A DNA stretch of 40,807 nucleotides from QHXQ01 sp036389375 (GCA_036389375.1 DASVQA010000222.1:1-40807); one strand, 5' to 3'; numbered from the stretch's first letter, positions 1-9,481 are shown. Numbers and translations are program-made. Notes: generated by a model from the sequence alone, not told the origin.

Positions 1-97
1 TGAATCACGCCCCGCACTACTGTCTTAGCTCACAAACAAGCGCGACTAACTTAAGTTCAAAGCACGCACCTGCCGCGCCCTTTAACTCCCCTGCCCC

Positions 98-2197
98 TTA
101 CGGCTGCCCGAAGCGCGAGCGATACTCCTTCGAGTTGACGAAGCCATTGATCATGGTGCGGAAATCGCCCGTGCTGTTCAGGTAGTTGAGCCACGCATTG
201 TAGCCGGAGATCTCCGGGTCGCGCTTGAGATAACCGACGTACTGCATATAGACGAACGCCTGATTGTATTCAAGCTGGAAGAGTTGGTCGCTGTCGGCAA
301 TGGCGCGCACGACCTGCGCGCGGGAGAGCGCGCCCGTGTCGAGCCGGTTGATGAGATCGGCGCGCGTGAGCGTCACTTTCGTCGAGCCGTCGGGATTGGC
401 CGGGTCGGGCGTCGTGATCGATTGCAGGTTGTAACGGTTCATCAACGCGTTGACGAAGTCCGTGTTTGACATTGTCGGCGGATAGAGCGCGGTGAAAGCC
501 GGACGCGCGACGAAGTTGGCGGCGAAGGTGGCACGGCGCTGGAAAGTGTCGGCCGCCGTCGTGCCGGTGACGGCGCGCATGTCAGGGATAATCTCGTTGT
601 AGGTCGGCTGGCGCGCGAACGCCAGCTTGTAGAAACGATAGACGTAGTAGCCCTTCAACTGAAATTCGGGCGAGCCGAAGAACGAGCCGGAGACGAGGAT
701 GCGGTCGCAGTTCGGATTATTGTTCACGTCCGAGCAGTTGTTGAGCACGTTCAGCCACGCGTTAAAGCCGGGCGCGTCCGGCTGGCGAAACAGGAAATCG
801 AGATAGTGCTGTGTGACGAAGAAGTCGCTGCGGTCAATCGGATTCAACTCGACATACTGCGGGTAAGGGTCGAGCGCCAGCCCGCCGGAGACGTAGCTGA
901 TCTCGCCCGTGTCGGCGCGCTGTAGGCGCAGGCTGTAGTCGCCAAACTTGGCGTTGTCCGCCACGCGCAGGTCGAAGCTGATGATCGGATAGGAGACGCC
1001 GAAGGCCGCGTTGTCTTCGACGCGGTAGCTCGCCGGATCAATGAACATGGAGGGCGTATTCACCGTGAAGCCGCTGGCGGGCACTGTGTTAAGACCGGGG
1101 CCGCCGATGTAGAAGCGATAAGTCTTGCCGGCTTCGAGCGGCGTCGGCGCGGCGATGAGTTGCCCGTTGACGCCGAAGACGGACGGATGGAGCGTCGGCG
1201 GCACGGCGTTGACGTTCAGGTTGAGCGTCGCGGTTGCGCCGGCCGTAACGGTCGCCTGTCCTTCGACCGTGAGGAAAGCGGGCTGCGAGCCGATGCCCGC
1301 GTAAGGGCCGCTGTTCGAGGTGATCGACAGGACATTAATCGGCTCGTCCAGATATTCGCAGACGACGCGATACTGGCCCGGCGGTAGTTGTTGAATCTCG
1401 TATGAGCCGTCAGACTTCGTGATCGCGCTGCCGTGTATGCGCCCGTTAAAGAAATTCTCAGCCCAGACGTGTGCGCCCGCGCCGTAGTTGACGTGCCCTT
1501 GCAGCGTGCCGACGGGTTCGGGCGTGCGTTGCCCGTAGAGCGTGCGGACGGCGGCGAGGTCGTCGTCTTCAAGCGTACGCATAACGAGCGCAGGCGAGAA
1601 GAAGTTACGCCCCTGACGCGGCTGCATCGTCGCGCCCACGACGCCGGAGTGGTCAAGCCCGAGGAGGTGGCCGAACTCGTGCGTGAAGGTCGCTTCCAGA
1701 TCGAAGGTGTCCGAGGTGGCATCGGTCGAAAAGCCGTAGCCGTTGCTGCCGCCGACGGTCGGGTTGATGACCACGTCGGCTTCGGTGATCGCGCCGGTCG
1801 AACTGAAGAAGACGCGCGTGCGCGCCGTCGTATCGGCCGGGCTGCCGGAAAAGAAGGCGCGGTTTTCCGGCGTGTCCGCGATAGTGATGAGGCTGACGCC
1901 GTCGCCGCCGCCCGAAGGGCTGACGCTCTGCAAGCCTGTCTGCGTCTCGACGAACTGTATGTTGGCGGCGAGCGCCCAGCGTTGCAGCGCGCGCCTGACC
2001 GTGCCGATCACGTCCGTGCCCGGCTTGATGTTGCCGCCCGGACTCGACAGTGAAGTGGAGAAGGCGACGGTGATGGTGTTCGACGGCCAGCGCAGGGGCG
2101 TCCCGCCCGTGCTGTATTTGAACGTGTATGGTTTGACGGGCGCAGCCATCGTCAGCAGGCTGGCCGCCAGCAACATCGCAGTGATAATTCGACGCAT
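98..2197 (-). CDS. Secreted matrixin-like zinc metalloprotease with C-terminal DUF4214 region
   Basis: A 699-residue exported protein. It has an N-terminal signal peptide (MRRIITAMLLAASLLTMAAP), then a metzincin catalytic domain with the zinc-binding motif HEFGHLLGLDH at residues 173-183 and the Met-turn methionine near 191, as in peptidase family M10A. A carboxypeptidase-regulatory-like beta domain follows (about 228-290, GSYEIQQLPPGQYRV), then an Ig-like stretch. The C-terminal third has repeated FNAWLN segments typical of DUF4214, often found on secreted or surface proteins. The role is probably extracellular protein degradation; the substrate cannot be told. The ATG follows GGGAG at 3 bases. 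It appears monocistronic and is read toward the window edge. Confidence 0.87.
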   Translation of the reverse strand: MRRIITAMLLAASLLTMAAPVKPYTFKYSTGGTPLRWPSNTITVAFSTSLSSPGGNIKPGTDVIGTVRRALQRWALAANIQFVETQTGLQSVSPSGGGDGVSLITIADTPENRAFFSGSPADTTARTRVFFSSTGAITEADVVINPTVGGSNGYGFSTDATSDTFDLEATFTHEFGHLLGLDHSGVVGATMQPRQGRNFFSPALVMRTLEDDDLAAVRTLYGQRTPEPVGTLQGHVNYGAGAHVWAENFFNGRIHGSAITKSDGSYEIQQLPPGQYRVVCEYLDEPINVLSITSNSGPYAGIGSQPAFLTVEGQATVTAGATATLNLNVNAVPPTLHPSVFGVNGQLIAAPTPLEAGKTYRFYIGGPGLNTVPASGFTVNTPSMFIDPASYRVEDNAAFGVSYPIISFDLRVADNAKFGDYSLRLQRADTGEISYVSGGLALDPYPQYVELNPIDRSDFFVTQHYLDFLFRQPDAPGFNAWLNVLNNCSDVNNNPNCDRILVSGSFFGSPEFQLKGYYVYRFYKLAFARQPTYNEIIPDMRAVTGTTAADTFQRRATFAANFVARPAFTALYPPTMSNTDFVNALMNRYNLQSITTPDPANPDGSTKVTLTRADLINRLDTGALSRAQVVRAIADSDQLFQLEYNQAFVYMQYVGYLKRDPEISGYNAWLNYLNSTGDFRTMINGFVNSKEYRSRFGQP

Positions 2198-2390
2198 GAT
2201 CTCCCTCTTGCTTCAGTCGGTTCAACGGGGGAATTTAACTGTGAGGTGGAAATTGTTTGATGCGCAAACGACCGCCGTTTGTTGGTTAGAGGATGAAGCC
2301 CAACGCCCGCCGGTCTGAGGGGCAATTAAGAATGTAGCAACAACCCGCCCGGCCGTTCAAGTCAAGCGCCGCGCACGCCGCAGAACAAAA

Positions 2391-2433
2391 GCGCACGGGC
2401 CATGCTCCGTGAAAGGGAGCATGGCCCGTGCGC
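2391..2433 (-). terminator. Strong intrinsic terminator hairpin
   Basis: A perfect 18-bp stem (2391-2408 with 2416-2433) closes a 7-base loop. On the minus strand it is followed by a T-rich run (complement of AACAAAA at 2384-2390). It lies about 40 bp past the stop of the small membrane protein gene at 2475-2777 and should end that transcript; the plus-strand side is also fairly T-rich (TGTATTT). Confidence 0.8.
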
Positions 2434-2474
2434 TGTATTTCGTGTGCGCCATGATGGGTGGCGCGTCGGTGAAT

Positions 2475-2777
2475 TTAGCGGCGCTTGGCGGTGGCGGTGC
2501 GGGATGGGGCTGCTGCGCCCGCCGGCAAGCCATCGGCGATAGCGGCTGCGTCATCGAGCGGCGGCTCAGTCCTTGCGCGTTGTGCGCCGTGCAGGTCGGC
2601 GAGTGCGACGACGACCAGCAGAATCGTGACGCTGACGGTGGCCAGGATGTAGAGCAACGCGATCTGCTCTTTGTAGATCAGACCGGTGACGATGGCGGTG
2701 CTGACCGCACACCAGATTAACGTCATGCGCCGTCGCCGCTTGCGCGCTTCGACCGCCGGAGCATTCCTGCGAGCCAT
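2475..2777 (-). CDS. Small two-helix membrane protein, unknown function
   Basis: A 100-residue protein with a very basic N-terminus (MARRNAPAVEARKRRRR), then two adjacent hydrophobic segments at about 18-35 and 39-60, and a polar Ala/Arg-rich tail. The positive-inside rule puts both termini in the cytoplasm. I do not recognise a family. It sits 54 bp downstream of the export protein gene (2832-3887) on the same strand, so the two may be co-transcribed, and a strong terminator follows it. The start has GAGAGAAATTAG upstream, a usable but not ideal ribosome binding site. Confidence 0.6.
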   Translation of the reverse strand: MARRNAPAVEARKRRRRMTLIWCAVSTAIVTGLIYKEQIALLYILATVSVTILLVVVALADLHGAQRARTEPPLDDAAAIADGLPAGAAAPSRTATAKRR

Positions 2778-2831
2778 CTAATTTCTCTCTCCCGTAATTT
2801 TAATGTTCAGGCAAGCACACGGCTCGTGCGC

Positions 2832-3887
2832 TTAGTAGAGCACCCGCACGGGCGCGGCCGAGAGGAAGCTTTGCGCGCCGCCGGTGGCGAAGCCGAGCAA
2901 TATCTTGCCGATGTTTAGTCCCTTCTCAGGCACTTCGATCACGTCGTAAGGTTGCAGTTCGATGTCGGGCTGCTGCTTGCGCTGAATCTTCCGGTAGTCC
3001 GCCACGATAGCCTCGCGTGTGGCGCTGCCCGCCTGCTGCCGGTAGATACGCACCTCGCTCGACTTGGCCTCTTTCTTGATGCCGCCGACCATCGCCAGCG
3101 CCGTCGAGAGCGTCAGCCGCTCGCGCAGGTACAACCCCTGCGGCGAAGTGACCGCGCCCGTGATGTAGATGGGCGACGCCTCGGCAACGTAGACGATATC
3201 GCCGGGCCGGATGAACGGATTAGCTTCAGGCTTGCCGAGCTTCAAATCGCCAACCTTATAGACCGTGAAAGGCACGAGGCCCGATGCGTCCGCGCCCTGA
3301 ACGCCGGATTGTGCTTCGGTCAACTCGTCCGGTTCGGGACAGATGGCCTCTTCCCTGTGCGTGATCTGGATCGTGCCGTTGGCTTGCTCGGTGACGCCGC
3401 CGCTGTTCGAGATCAACTCAAGGAGGCGCGCGCGGCGGTGCATCTGAAACTGGGTCGGCACGCGCACCGCGCCGTAGATTACGGCTGCCGGCCGGCTATG
3501 CTGCTCTTTGACGCGCATGTAAACCTGCGGTTTGCGCAGGAATTTGGCGAGCGAAGTGACGACCTCTTTTTGGATCTGGTTGATGTTGCGGCAGCGCGCG
3601 TCAATCGGCTGCTCGATGAAGGGCACGGTCAGCGTGCCCGCGCTGTCCACATTGTAATCGCCGTCGAACTGTGGCTCGCCGAAGACGCGCAACTCGACCA
3701 CGTCGCCGGGGCCGAGCGGGTAGTCCTTGCTGCCTGAACCGACGGCTTCAGGCGCGCTCGAAGTGCTGCGCGCCGGGCTGAACGATTGCGTCTGGCCGTC
3801 GGCCGCCGGCTGCTGCTGCGCGCGGAGCGGCAGGGCGACGAGCGTGGTCAAGAGCATGAGCGCGCAGAGAGTGTTCACAGCTTTCAT
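2832..3887 (-). CDS. Polysaccharide export protein (Wza-like, SLBB domains)
   Basis: A 351-residue exported protein with a signal peptide (MKAVNTLCALMLLTTLVALPLRA, cut after AQ). The region from about 55 (YPLGPGDVVELRVFGEPQFDG) is the poly_export domain, followed by two SLBB-like beta-grasp units (VIYGAVRVPTQFQ about 138 and IYITGAVTSPQGLYL about 242). Family members form the outer-membrane or periplasmic channel for capsule or exopolysaccharide export. There is no lipobox cysteine at the signal cleavage site, unlike E. coli Wza. No glycosyltransferase, Wzc or flippase gene is adjacent, so its polysaccharide partner genes must lie elsewhere. Confidence 0.9.
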   Translation of the reverse strand: MKAVNTLCALMLLTTLVALPLRAQQQPAADGQTQSFSPARSTSSAPEAVGSGSKDYPLGPGDVVELRVFGEPQFDGDYNVDSAGTLTVPFIEQPIDARCRNINQIQKEVVTSLAKFLRKPQVYMRVKEQHSRPAAVIYGAVRVPTQFQMHRRARLLELISNSGGVTEQANGTIQITHREEAICPEPDELTEAQSGVQGADASGLVPFTVYKVGDLKLGKPEANPFIRPGDIVYVAEASPIYITGAVTSPQGLYLRERLTLSTALAMVGGIKKEAKSSEVRIYRQQAGSATREAIVADYRKIQRKQQPDIELQPYDVIEVPEKGLNIGKILLGFATGGAQSFLSAAPVRVLY

Positions 3888-4095
3888 AACTTTATCCCCA
3901 AAATACTTTTAGCCAATTCGTCGGGTGCAAGTGTGGCGACGCGAAACCCGCCAGAGTTTCTAGTAGATGTGCGCGGCCCGGCAAAAGCTGCCTGCTTAAG
4001 CACGACGCAGGCGAACGCCGCGCGCGCGGTCTGGCCCGACAAGCACTACGGACAGCAACCGATTGTCGCACGATAAGCGGCGAAAGACCAATCAG

Positions 4096-5121
4096 CTAAC
4101 CGTCTTTGGGCTGCTGGCCGCGCCGTGCGCCGGGCCGTTTTTGCGCCCCTTCTTCGCCGAGCGCGACGCGCGCACGCAACAACTCAATCTCGCGGTTGAT
4201 GCGGTTGGCGGCTTCGTCGCGCGCATCGTCGCCCATCTCGGCGCGCGAGAGGTAGAAGAGGGCGTCGCGGTAGCGCGCGATGGCGCGCGTATAGCGCCCG
4301 CGAAACGAGGCGCGCTCGGCCAATTCGACCCAATGCGCGACCTTGACCGACGCGATAAAGTTCCGCACGGCGAGCGCAGAGTCGCGCAGTTCCGCCTCTT
4401 CCGGATAGACCTTCAGCGCCTCGTTGATGACATCTACGGCGCGCATGGCCGTCTCGATGCGGGCCGAGGGGCTGGCGCGGCGTTGCGCCTCGTGCGTCAG
4501 GCGCTGCGTCTCGCCGCGCGCCCACGCGAGCAGGTGATGGCGTTGCAACTCGCGCACGCGCTCTTGGCCCGCGCGCAGCGCGGCGCGCACGTCCGTCGCC
4601 ATGCTGGACGCGCGAATCGCTTCTTCCGAGTCGGCGAGATACTGCTCGCATAGGCGATAGGCTTCAAGGTGCGCCTCCGGTTGCTGTGCGCCGATCTCGT
4701 CGGCGCGCGCCAGCCGTTGCTGCAACGCGCGGAACGATGCGCCGGTCGTCTTCACCTTGCCCTGCACGCCCGCCGCCGCGCCCATCGGTTGCACCTTCAA
4801 CGACTCGCCCGCGCCCATGCGCAACTCCAACTCGTGCGTGTAACGCGCCCAAGCGCGCCGCATGACTAGGTCGCGCGCCGCCAGTGCGATGAGCAACACG
4901 ACGCTCGCCGCCAGTCCCGCCGGCAGCAAAGGCGCTTCTTCACCGCCTGAGGCGAGCAGCCACCAGAGCGTCAGGAACAGCGCGGCGGCGATGAAGACGG
5001 CCACCAGCAGGTAGCCGAAGGTCGAAGGCATGCGCGGGCGCGGCGTGCGTTTCGGGCGGGGTGCGCCCGGCTGTATGCGCGTGTTGCGTGTGTAAGCGTA
5101 ATCGGCGGAATCGGTGGGCAA
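4096..5121 (-). CDS. Membrane-anchored helical (TPR-like) protein, unknown function
   Basis: A protein of about 341 residues with two hydrophobic segments close to the N-terminus (FGYLLVAVFIAAALFLTLWWLLA and LLPAGLAASVVLLIALAA). A long Arg/Ala/Glu-rich helical region follows that resembles tandem helix-turn-helix repeats (for example EALKVYPEEAEL and WVELAERASFRGRYTRAIARYRDALFYL). The charged C-terminal tail ends in KDG. I chose a TTG start (5121) because GGGAG lies 6 bases upstream; an upstream extension of 25 residues and an internal ATG at about residue 31 are alternatives. It could be a scaffold of a membrane complex, but no function can be assigned. Confidence 0.65.
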   Translation of the reverse strand: MPTDSADYAYTRNTRIQPGAPRPKRTPRPRMPSTFGYLLVAVFIAAALFLTLWWLLASGGEEAPLLPAGLAASVVLLIALAARDLVMRRAWARYTHELELRMGAGESLKVQPMGAAAGVQGKVKTTGASFRALQQRLARADEIGAQQPEAHLEAYRLCEQYLADSEEAIRASSMATDVRAALRAGQERVRELQRHHLLAWARGETQRLTHEAQRRASPSARIETAMRAVDVINEALKVYPEEAELRDSALAVRNFIASVKVAHWVELAERASFRGRYTRAIARYRDALFYLSRAEMGDDARDEAANRINREIELLRARVALGEEGAQKRPGARRGQQPKDG

Positions 5122-5531
5122 GCATTCTCCCTTGTGCCCTGCGAAGCGCCGGCTCAACCGGCCGCTCGGCTGCGGGCGTTCACCACCAACGGGCACGAAC
5201 CGGGATAATACTCAACATTTCCCCGCGCGCTGTCAACAGAAGAAGGGCCGAAGGCCGGGGGCTGCGGGCTGAAAGAACCTGCTTAACGGCTCAATCATTC
5301 TTTCATTTTTCATCTCTCAGCCCGCAGCCCTCATCCCTTTTTTTTCCTGCGGAATGCGTTTATACTTGGCGCGCTCTGTAAGGACGCGCCGGAAGTTATA
5401 CGCTCAAGGCCCGGGCCCTGCGCGCGTCTGTACTCGCTTCGTACCATCTAGTAGCGATTAAACATTCATTCATGGACGGCGCGTGGTCGCGCAAGACCAG
5501 ACGAGAGTTCGACCGGCGCGGAGACCCGTAT
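5122..5531. repeat. Intergenic region with period-7 inverted repeat
   Basis: This 410-bp gap between divergent genes holds an inverted repeat built of 7-base units. GGGCTGCGGGCTGA (5259-5272) pairs exactly with 5317-5330, and an inner unit TGAAAGA (5270-5276) pairs with 5299-5305. A run of T follows at 5338-5346. Heptamers such as CAGCCCG and CAGCCCT repeat in register. The rest must hold promoters for both flanking genes, but none is clear. Confidence 0.65.
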
Positions 5532-5957
5532 ATGGCGACATGCAGGCAGTGCAACGCGACTGTGCCCGACGAGAAAGCGTTCTGTCAGGAGTGCGGCGCG
5601 TCAATGGCGGCGCAGGCGACCGAGCAGCAGCGTGCGACGCCGCCGCCGAATCTGGGCGCAACGGTCGTCGTCCCGCCGTCGCAGTGGCCGAGCGCGCCGC
5701 CTGTAACACCGGCCAGCGCCCCGCGCCCGCCACAACCGGCCGCCGCGCCACCGACGCCCGCAGCAGCACCGACGCCAACACAGCCGCCCGCACGCGCCGC
5801 CACCACCACGCAGGCGCAACGCGCGGACGCACGAACGACCAACCCGATTGCGCCCGCGCCGCCGGCCAAGGGCGGCAACCGGCTGGCGCTCATGCTGCTG
5901 GCCGGCGCGGTCATCGTGCTACTCATCATCCTCGCGTTAGTGCTGCTGAATAACTGA
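5532..5957 (+). CDS. Zinc-ribbon protein with Pro/Ala-rich linker and C-terminal membrane anchor
   Basis: A 141-residue protein. The N-terminal zinc ribbon has two CxxC pairs (MATCRQC ... FCQEC) within the first 25 residues. A long Pro/Ala/Thr-rich low-complexity linker follows (about 35-115), then one hydrophobic C-terminal helix (LALMLLAGAVIVLLIILALVLL), so it is a tail-anchored protein with the ribbon in the cytoplasm. Such ribbon-linker-anchor proteins are common in Acidobacteriota, with unknown roles. The ATG at 5532 has GGAGA upstream; an in-frame ATG at 5472 has no such site. The PrsW-like protease gene begins 52 bp downstream on the same strand. Confidence 0.75.
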   Translation: MATCRQCNATVPDEKAFCQECGASMAAQATEQQRATPPPNLGATVVVPPSQWPSAPPVTPASAPRPPQPAAAPPTPAAAPTPTQPPARAATTTQAQRADARTTNPIAPAPPAKGGNRLALMLLAGAVIVLLIILALVLLNN

Positions 5958-6009
5958 AGCGGCCCGTCGCCCCTGACGCGCGTGCAGCAAACACGGGCGC
6001 ACGACTTTC

Positions 6010-7185
6010 ATGGACAACTTAAGCCTGCCCGTCTCGAACGCTTTCGTGCCGCCGGCCGCGCCGCACCGCAGCGCCCTGCGCACGATGCTCATCATTGCGG
6101 GCGTGCTGACGGGGCTGTTGCTGGGTTTGTTGACGCTGCTGCTCATCGGGCTTGGCACGGGTTTCGTGCCGCTGTTGATCGGCTTCGTGCTGGCGACCTT
6201 ACCCGCGCCGCTCTACGTCGCGCTCGCCCTCTGGATTGACCGCTTCGAGCCGGAGCCGCCCTGGACGCTGGCGCTCGCCTTCTTTTGGGGCGCGCTCATC
6301 GCCATCTTCTTCGCGTTCGTCATGAACACGCTCGGCGGCGCAATCGTCAGCGCGCTGCTCGGCGACAACGCGGGCGAGGTCTTTGCTTCGGTCGTCTCCG
6401 CGCCCATCGTCGAAGAGACTTTGAAGGCGCTTGTGCTCTTTGCTCTGTATCGCTGGAAGCGCGACGAGTTCGACGGCGTGATTGACGGCATCGTGTACGC
6501 TGCGATGGTCGGGCTTGGCTTTGCGATGATGGAGAACGTGCAATATTACGGCGGCGCTTTGCGCGACGGCGGCATCGCCGGCTCGCTCGCCCTCTTCATC
6601 CTGCGCGGCTTGATGGCTCCCTTCTCGCACCCGCTTTTTACCAGCATGACCGGCATCGGGCTTGGGCTGGCGAGCCAGTCGCGCCGCCGCGCCGTCAAGC
6701 TGCTTGCGCCGCTCGCCGGGCTGTTCGTCGCCATGTCGTTGCACGGGCTGTGGAATCTGTCGGCGACGATCAACGGGCTGCTCTATTTGGCCGTCTACTT
6801 CTTCATCATGATGCCGATCTTCATCGCCGTGCTGGTGACGATCTACTTCGCGCTCCAACGCGAGGGGCGCATCGTGCGCGAGCATTTGCTATGCGACTTA
6901 CAGCAGGGTCTGTTGACGCCGCAGGAGTACGAATGTCTGTGCAGCGTGCGCGGGCGCACGCGCGCCTCGTGGCAGGCTTGGCGCGCAGGCGGGGTGAACA
7001 GGTGGCGCGTGCGTGCGCGTTACAATGCGACGGCGAGTGAGTTGGCGTTTCATCGCGCGCGGATCGCGGGCGGCCTTGCGACGGCGGACGAGGCGGGGCG
7101 GACGCGTGAAGAGTTCTACCGCCGCGCTCTGTCCGAGTTGGGCGCGCAGGTGAGCGGCGCGCGCTCTGACCTTTACAAAGCTTGA
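6010..7185 (+). CDS. PrsW-family intramembrane metalloprotease
   Basis: A 391-residue polytopic membrane protein with about eight hydrophobic segments. The PrsW/CPBP-type catalytic motifs are visible: EETLK with the paired glutamates at 135-136, MENVQY (E175, N176), FSHPLF (H207) and LHGLWN (H245). PrsW cleaves anti-sigma factors in Bacillus; the substrate here is unknown. After the membrane core comes a basic cytoplasmic tail of about 100 residues (from QREGRIVREHLLCDL), longer than in the minimal family. It follows the zinc-ribbon gene by 52 bp and may share its transcript. Confidence 0.88.
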   Translation: MDNLSLPVSNAFVPPAAPHRSALRTMLIIAGVLTGLLLGLLTLLLIGLGTGFVPLLIGFVLATLPAPLYVALALWIDRFEPEPPWTLALAFFWGALIAIFFAFVMNTLGGAIVSALLGDNAGEVFASVVSAPIVEETLKALVLFALYRWKRDEFDGVIDGIVYAAMVGLGFAMMENVQYYGGALRDGGIAGSLALFILRGLMAPFSHPLFTSMTGIGLGLASQSRRRAVKLLAPLAGLFVAMSLHGLWNLSATINGLLYLAVYFFIMMPIFIAVLVTIYFALQREGRIVREHLLCDLQQGLLTPQEYECLCSVRGRTRASWQAWRAGGVNRWRVRARYNATASELAFHRARIAGGLATADEAGRTREEFYRRALSELGAQVSGARSDLYKA

Positions 7186-7323
7186 CCTGCGCGTGCAGCC
7201 CCGCCTGCACCGGCCAGCCTTGATTCTCAACGAGCGAGGGCCTAATTTACATCCACGCAGACGGCGCGCGTCGTATCCGTTGCAGCAGGCCGTGTCGCCC
7301 GGTTGAGCAGGAAGAATGTCGCG

Positions 7324-8100
7324 GTGAAAATTCAGTTACTCCCAAGCACTTTCGATCCGGACGGGCGCGCATCTCTCGAACAGCGCCTGACCTGCTTCCT
7401 GATCGACGACCGCGTGGCGGTGGACGCCGGCTCAATTGCGCTCGGACTGACGGACGCGCAACACGAGACGCTGCGCGATGTGATCGTCACGCACCCGCAC
7501 ATGGATCACATGGCGACCCTGCCGATCTACATTGACGACATGTTCGCCCTGCTCAAAGAGCCGATCCGCGTCCACGCCACCGAGGAGGTCATCAACCTGC
7601 TCGAACGCGACATATTCAACTGGACGGTCTATCCGCGTTTCTCCGAACTATCGAACGGCACGTGCAAGGTGATGGAATACGTGCCCTTCCGGCCGGGCGA
7701 AGAGTTCACCGTCGCGCATCTGCAAGTGACGGCCATGCCCGTCAACCACATCGTCCCGACCGTCGGGCTAGTCGTCTCCGATAGCCGGACGACGGTCGCC
7801 TTCACGTCCGACACGGCGGCGACCGAAGAGTTCTGGCGGCTCGTAAACGGCGTGCGCCGCCTCACCGCTCTCTTTATCGAAGCCTCTTTCCCGAACTCGA
7901 TGGGCAAGCTGGCGGAAGTCTCCGGTCATCTGACGCCCGACGGGCTGGCCGCCGAACTGCGTAAACTTGAACACAACCATTTGGACGTGCTCGCCGTCCA
8001 CCTCAAACCATCCTACCGCCGCATGCTCATCGAAGAACTCAACGCCCTCGGCATCCCGCGCCTGAGCGCGATGGAGCCGGGGCGCGAATACGAATGGTAG
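7324..8100 (+). CDS. MBL-fold hydrolase, class II cAMP phosphodiesterase-like
   Basis: About 258 residues with a metallo-beta-lactamase fold. The metal-binding motif THPHMDH lies at about residues 56-62, followed by a second histidine block (MPVNHIVPTVG), TSDTA and a late SGHLTPDG histidine. These blocks and their order match class II cyclic-nucleotide phosphodiesterases (PDE1/CpdP type), which hydrolyse cAMP or cGMP; activity on another phosphodiester cannot be excluded. I chose the GTG at 7324 with AGGAAG about 9 bases upstream; a TTG at 7303 is possible. A bidirectional terminator follows. Confidence 0.8.
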   Translation: MKIQLLPSTFDPDGRASLEQRLTCFLIDDRVAVDAGSIALGLTDAQHETLRDVIVTHPHMDHMATLPIYIDDMFALLKEPIRVHATEEVINLLERDIFNWTVYPRFSELSNGTCKVMEYVPFRPGEEFTVAHLQVTAMPVNHIVPTVGLVVSDSRTTVAFTSDTAATEEFWRLVNGVRRLTALFIEASFPNSMGKLAEVSGHLTPDGLAAELRKLEHNHLDVLAVHLKPSYRRMLIEELNALGIPRLSAMEPGREYEW

Positions 8101-8178
8101 CCGCCAGAGATTGCCCGCCGTGTGATAAAGCCCAGAGAATTGACGAGGTATCAGTAGAAAGATAAAAGCTCAGAGAGG

Positions 8179-8212
8179 TCGCCACGCTCCTCGACGAAGA
8201 GGAGCGTGGCGA
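8179..8212. terminator. Bidirectional terminator between convergent genes
   Basis: A perfect 14-bp stem (8179-8192 with 8199-8212) has a 6-base loop. TTGTTAT follows on the plus strand. It lies between the convergent MBL-fold gene and the lectin gene and can serve both. Confidence 0.75.
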
Positions 8213-8228
8213 TTGTTATGGTGCGTCC

Positions 8229-8963
8229 TTAGCGTGTCCGACCCTGTGTCGGCGGATAGCAGAAGTCGCACGAGTTGCACTCATTGCTGTCCCAGATGCC
8301 ATTGCAGTTCCGATCCCCACCCCCGGCGCAGTCCGGGTCTGCGGCTGGATTAACGCTTGGGTCGTTATCGTTGCAGTCAGTGCAGGCATTGAAGCCATCG
8401 CCGTCGTTATCCCGACCGGCGCATGGCACAGACGGGGCGGGGCGCAACTCAAACTGCTGATTGTCTGCGCCGTGCGGGAAGTACTGGATGATCTGCGCGC
8501 TGGCTGCGTAGGAGGCATTCTTCACGTCCATGTTCTTGCCGCTGTGCCGGACGTTGATCTGGTTATACAGTCCTAGTCCGACCTGCCCGGGCCACGCCTG
8601 AAACTGTTGATTCAGACCGAGGTGGCAGTAGTACTGGATGAACAACCCGCCATCGGTGTAGTTCGCCCCCTGTTCGTCAATACACATGCCGCTGTGGCCG
8701 GCGATGATGCGATAGTAACCGTCGCCGGTAGGTTCGAACCTAAAAGTCTGGTTGTCGCCGTAGTGGCAATAGTACTGGATGAGTTTCGCTCCGGCGCTAC
8801 GCGAAGCGCTCTGCACGTCGAGGCAAAGCCCGCTGTGCTTGGCAATGATGTTGTACCACGTGTTTGGATCGATGCCGGTCTGCCCATGCACCTTCGTGGG
8901 GGCAATCGGCAAAGTGAGCGCGCAGAGACCACCGAGGGCCAAGCCGATGAGAAGTCTTTTCAT
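8229..8963 (-). CDS. Secreted ricin-type beta-trefoil lectin with Asp-rich C-terminal segment
   Basis: A 244-residue exported protein with a signal peptide (MKRLLIGLALGGLCALTLPI). It has three beta-trefoil repeats recognised by HSGLCLDV / HSGMCIDE / HSGKNMDV and by NQTFRF / NQQFQA / NQQFEL, which correspond to the QxW motifs of RICIN domains and imply carbohydrate binding. The C-terminal 50 residues (DNDGDGFNACTDCNDNDPSVNP ...) contain Asp-rich calcium-loop-like turns and paired cysteines, as in MopE-type repeats. The ATG at 8963 follows AAGGAGC. The gene stands alone; the protein probably binds glycans outside the cell. Confidence 0.85.
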   Translation of the reverse strand: MKRLLIGLALGGLCALTLPIAPTKVHGQTGIDPNTWYNIIAKHSGLCLDVQSASRSAGAKLIQYYCHYGDNQTFRFEPTGDGYYRIIAGHSGMCIDEQGANYTDGGLFIQYYCHLGLNQQFQAWPGQVGLGLYNQINVRHSGKNMDVKNASYAASAQIIQYFPHGADNQQFELRPAPSVPCAGRDNDGDGFNACTDCNDNDPSVNPAADPDCAGGGDRNCNGIWDSNECNSCDFCYPPTQGRTR

Positions 8964-9481
8964 GGTTTTGCTCCTTGAATCTTTGGTGGAAAAGAAGAGG
9001 CCGCGCCGCCCACACTGTTTACGATTGCCGCTCGCCGTTGGGATGAGCGGCTGAGGATCGCGGGCGTTCACTCTTCGGAGTCAAACCTCAAGCTTCGTCA
9101 TGCTGTAGAGGAGTGGCCGGGAGAAAAGCTCCTTTAGTGCATAGCGGAGCGGGGTCATGCGTTTCTCTCCCATGAGAGAAGTTGGCTGTATGTTGCAGTT
9201 GTCGCCCGGACGCCATCGGGAAGTGCTGGGCGTCGATCGACAGAAAGAAAGAGGGTGAAGGCGGCTATCGTAGCGATGCGAGGAAACGGTCGGGACGAAA
9301 AACGTAGTGCGGCGCTACTGCTGAGGATGCCGCCGGACTGTAATCAATGATGAAATCGGGAGAGCAATCTAAACGCGCTTGCCAAGCGGTCGCAGTATAG
9401 GGAGGCTCACAGTGGCTGTCAACGAATTTCTGCGGGCGCACGCAGAGCGAGATAGACGCGCAACGCGATTTGACGAGGCGT
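8964..9481. other. Gene-free intergenic region
   Basis: These 518 bases separate the lectin gene from the 3' end of the methyltransferase gene. Short open frames here have no ribosome binding site and no protein-like composition. It must hold the lectin promoter, but I see no convincing -35/-10 pair. Confidence 0.5.

Noticed and set aside
1433..2053. Long plus-strand frame opposite the matrixin gene
   Set aside because: It is the antisense of a clear coding region with motifs; high GC creates such frames throughout the host parts.
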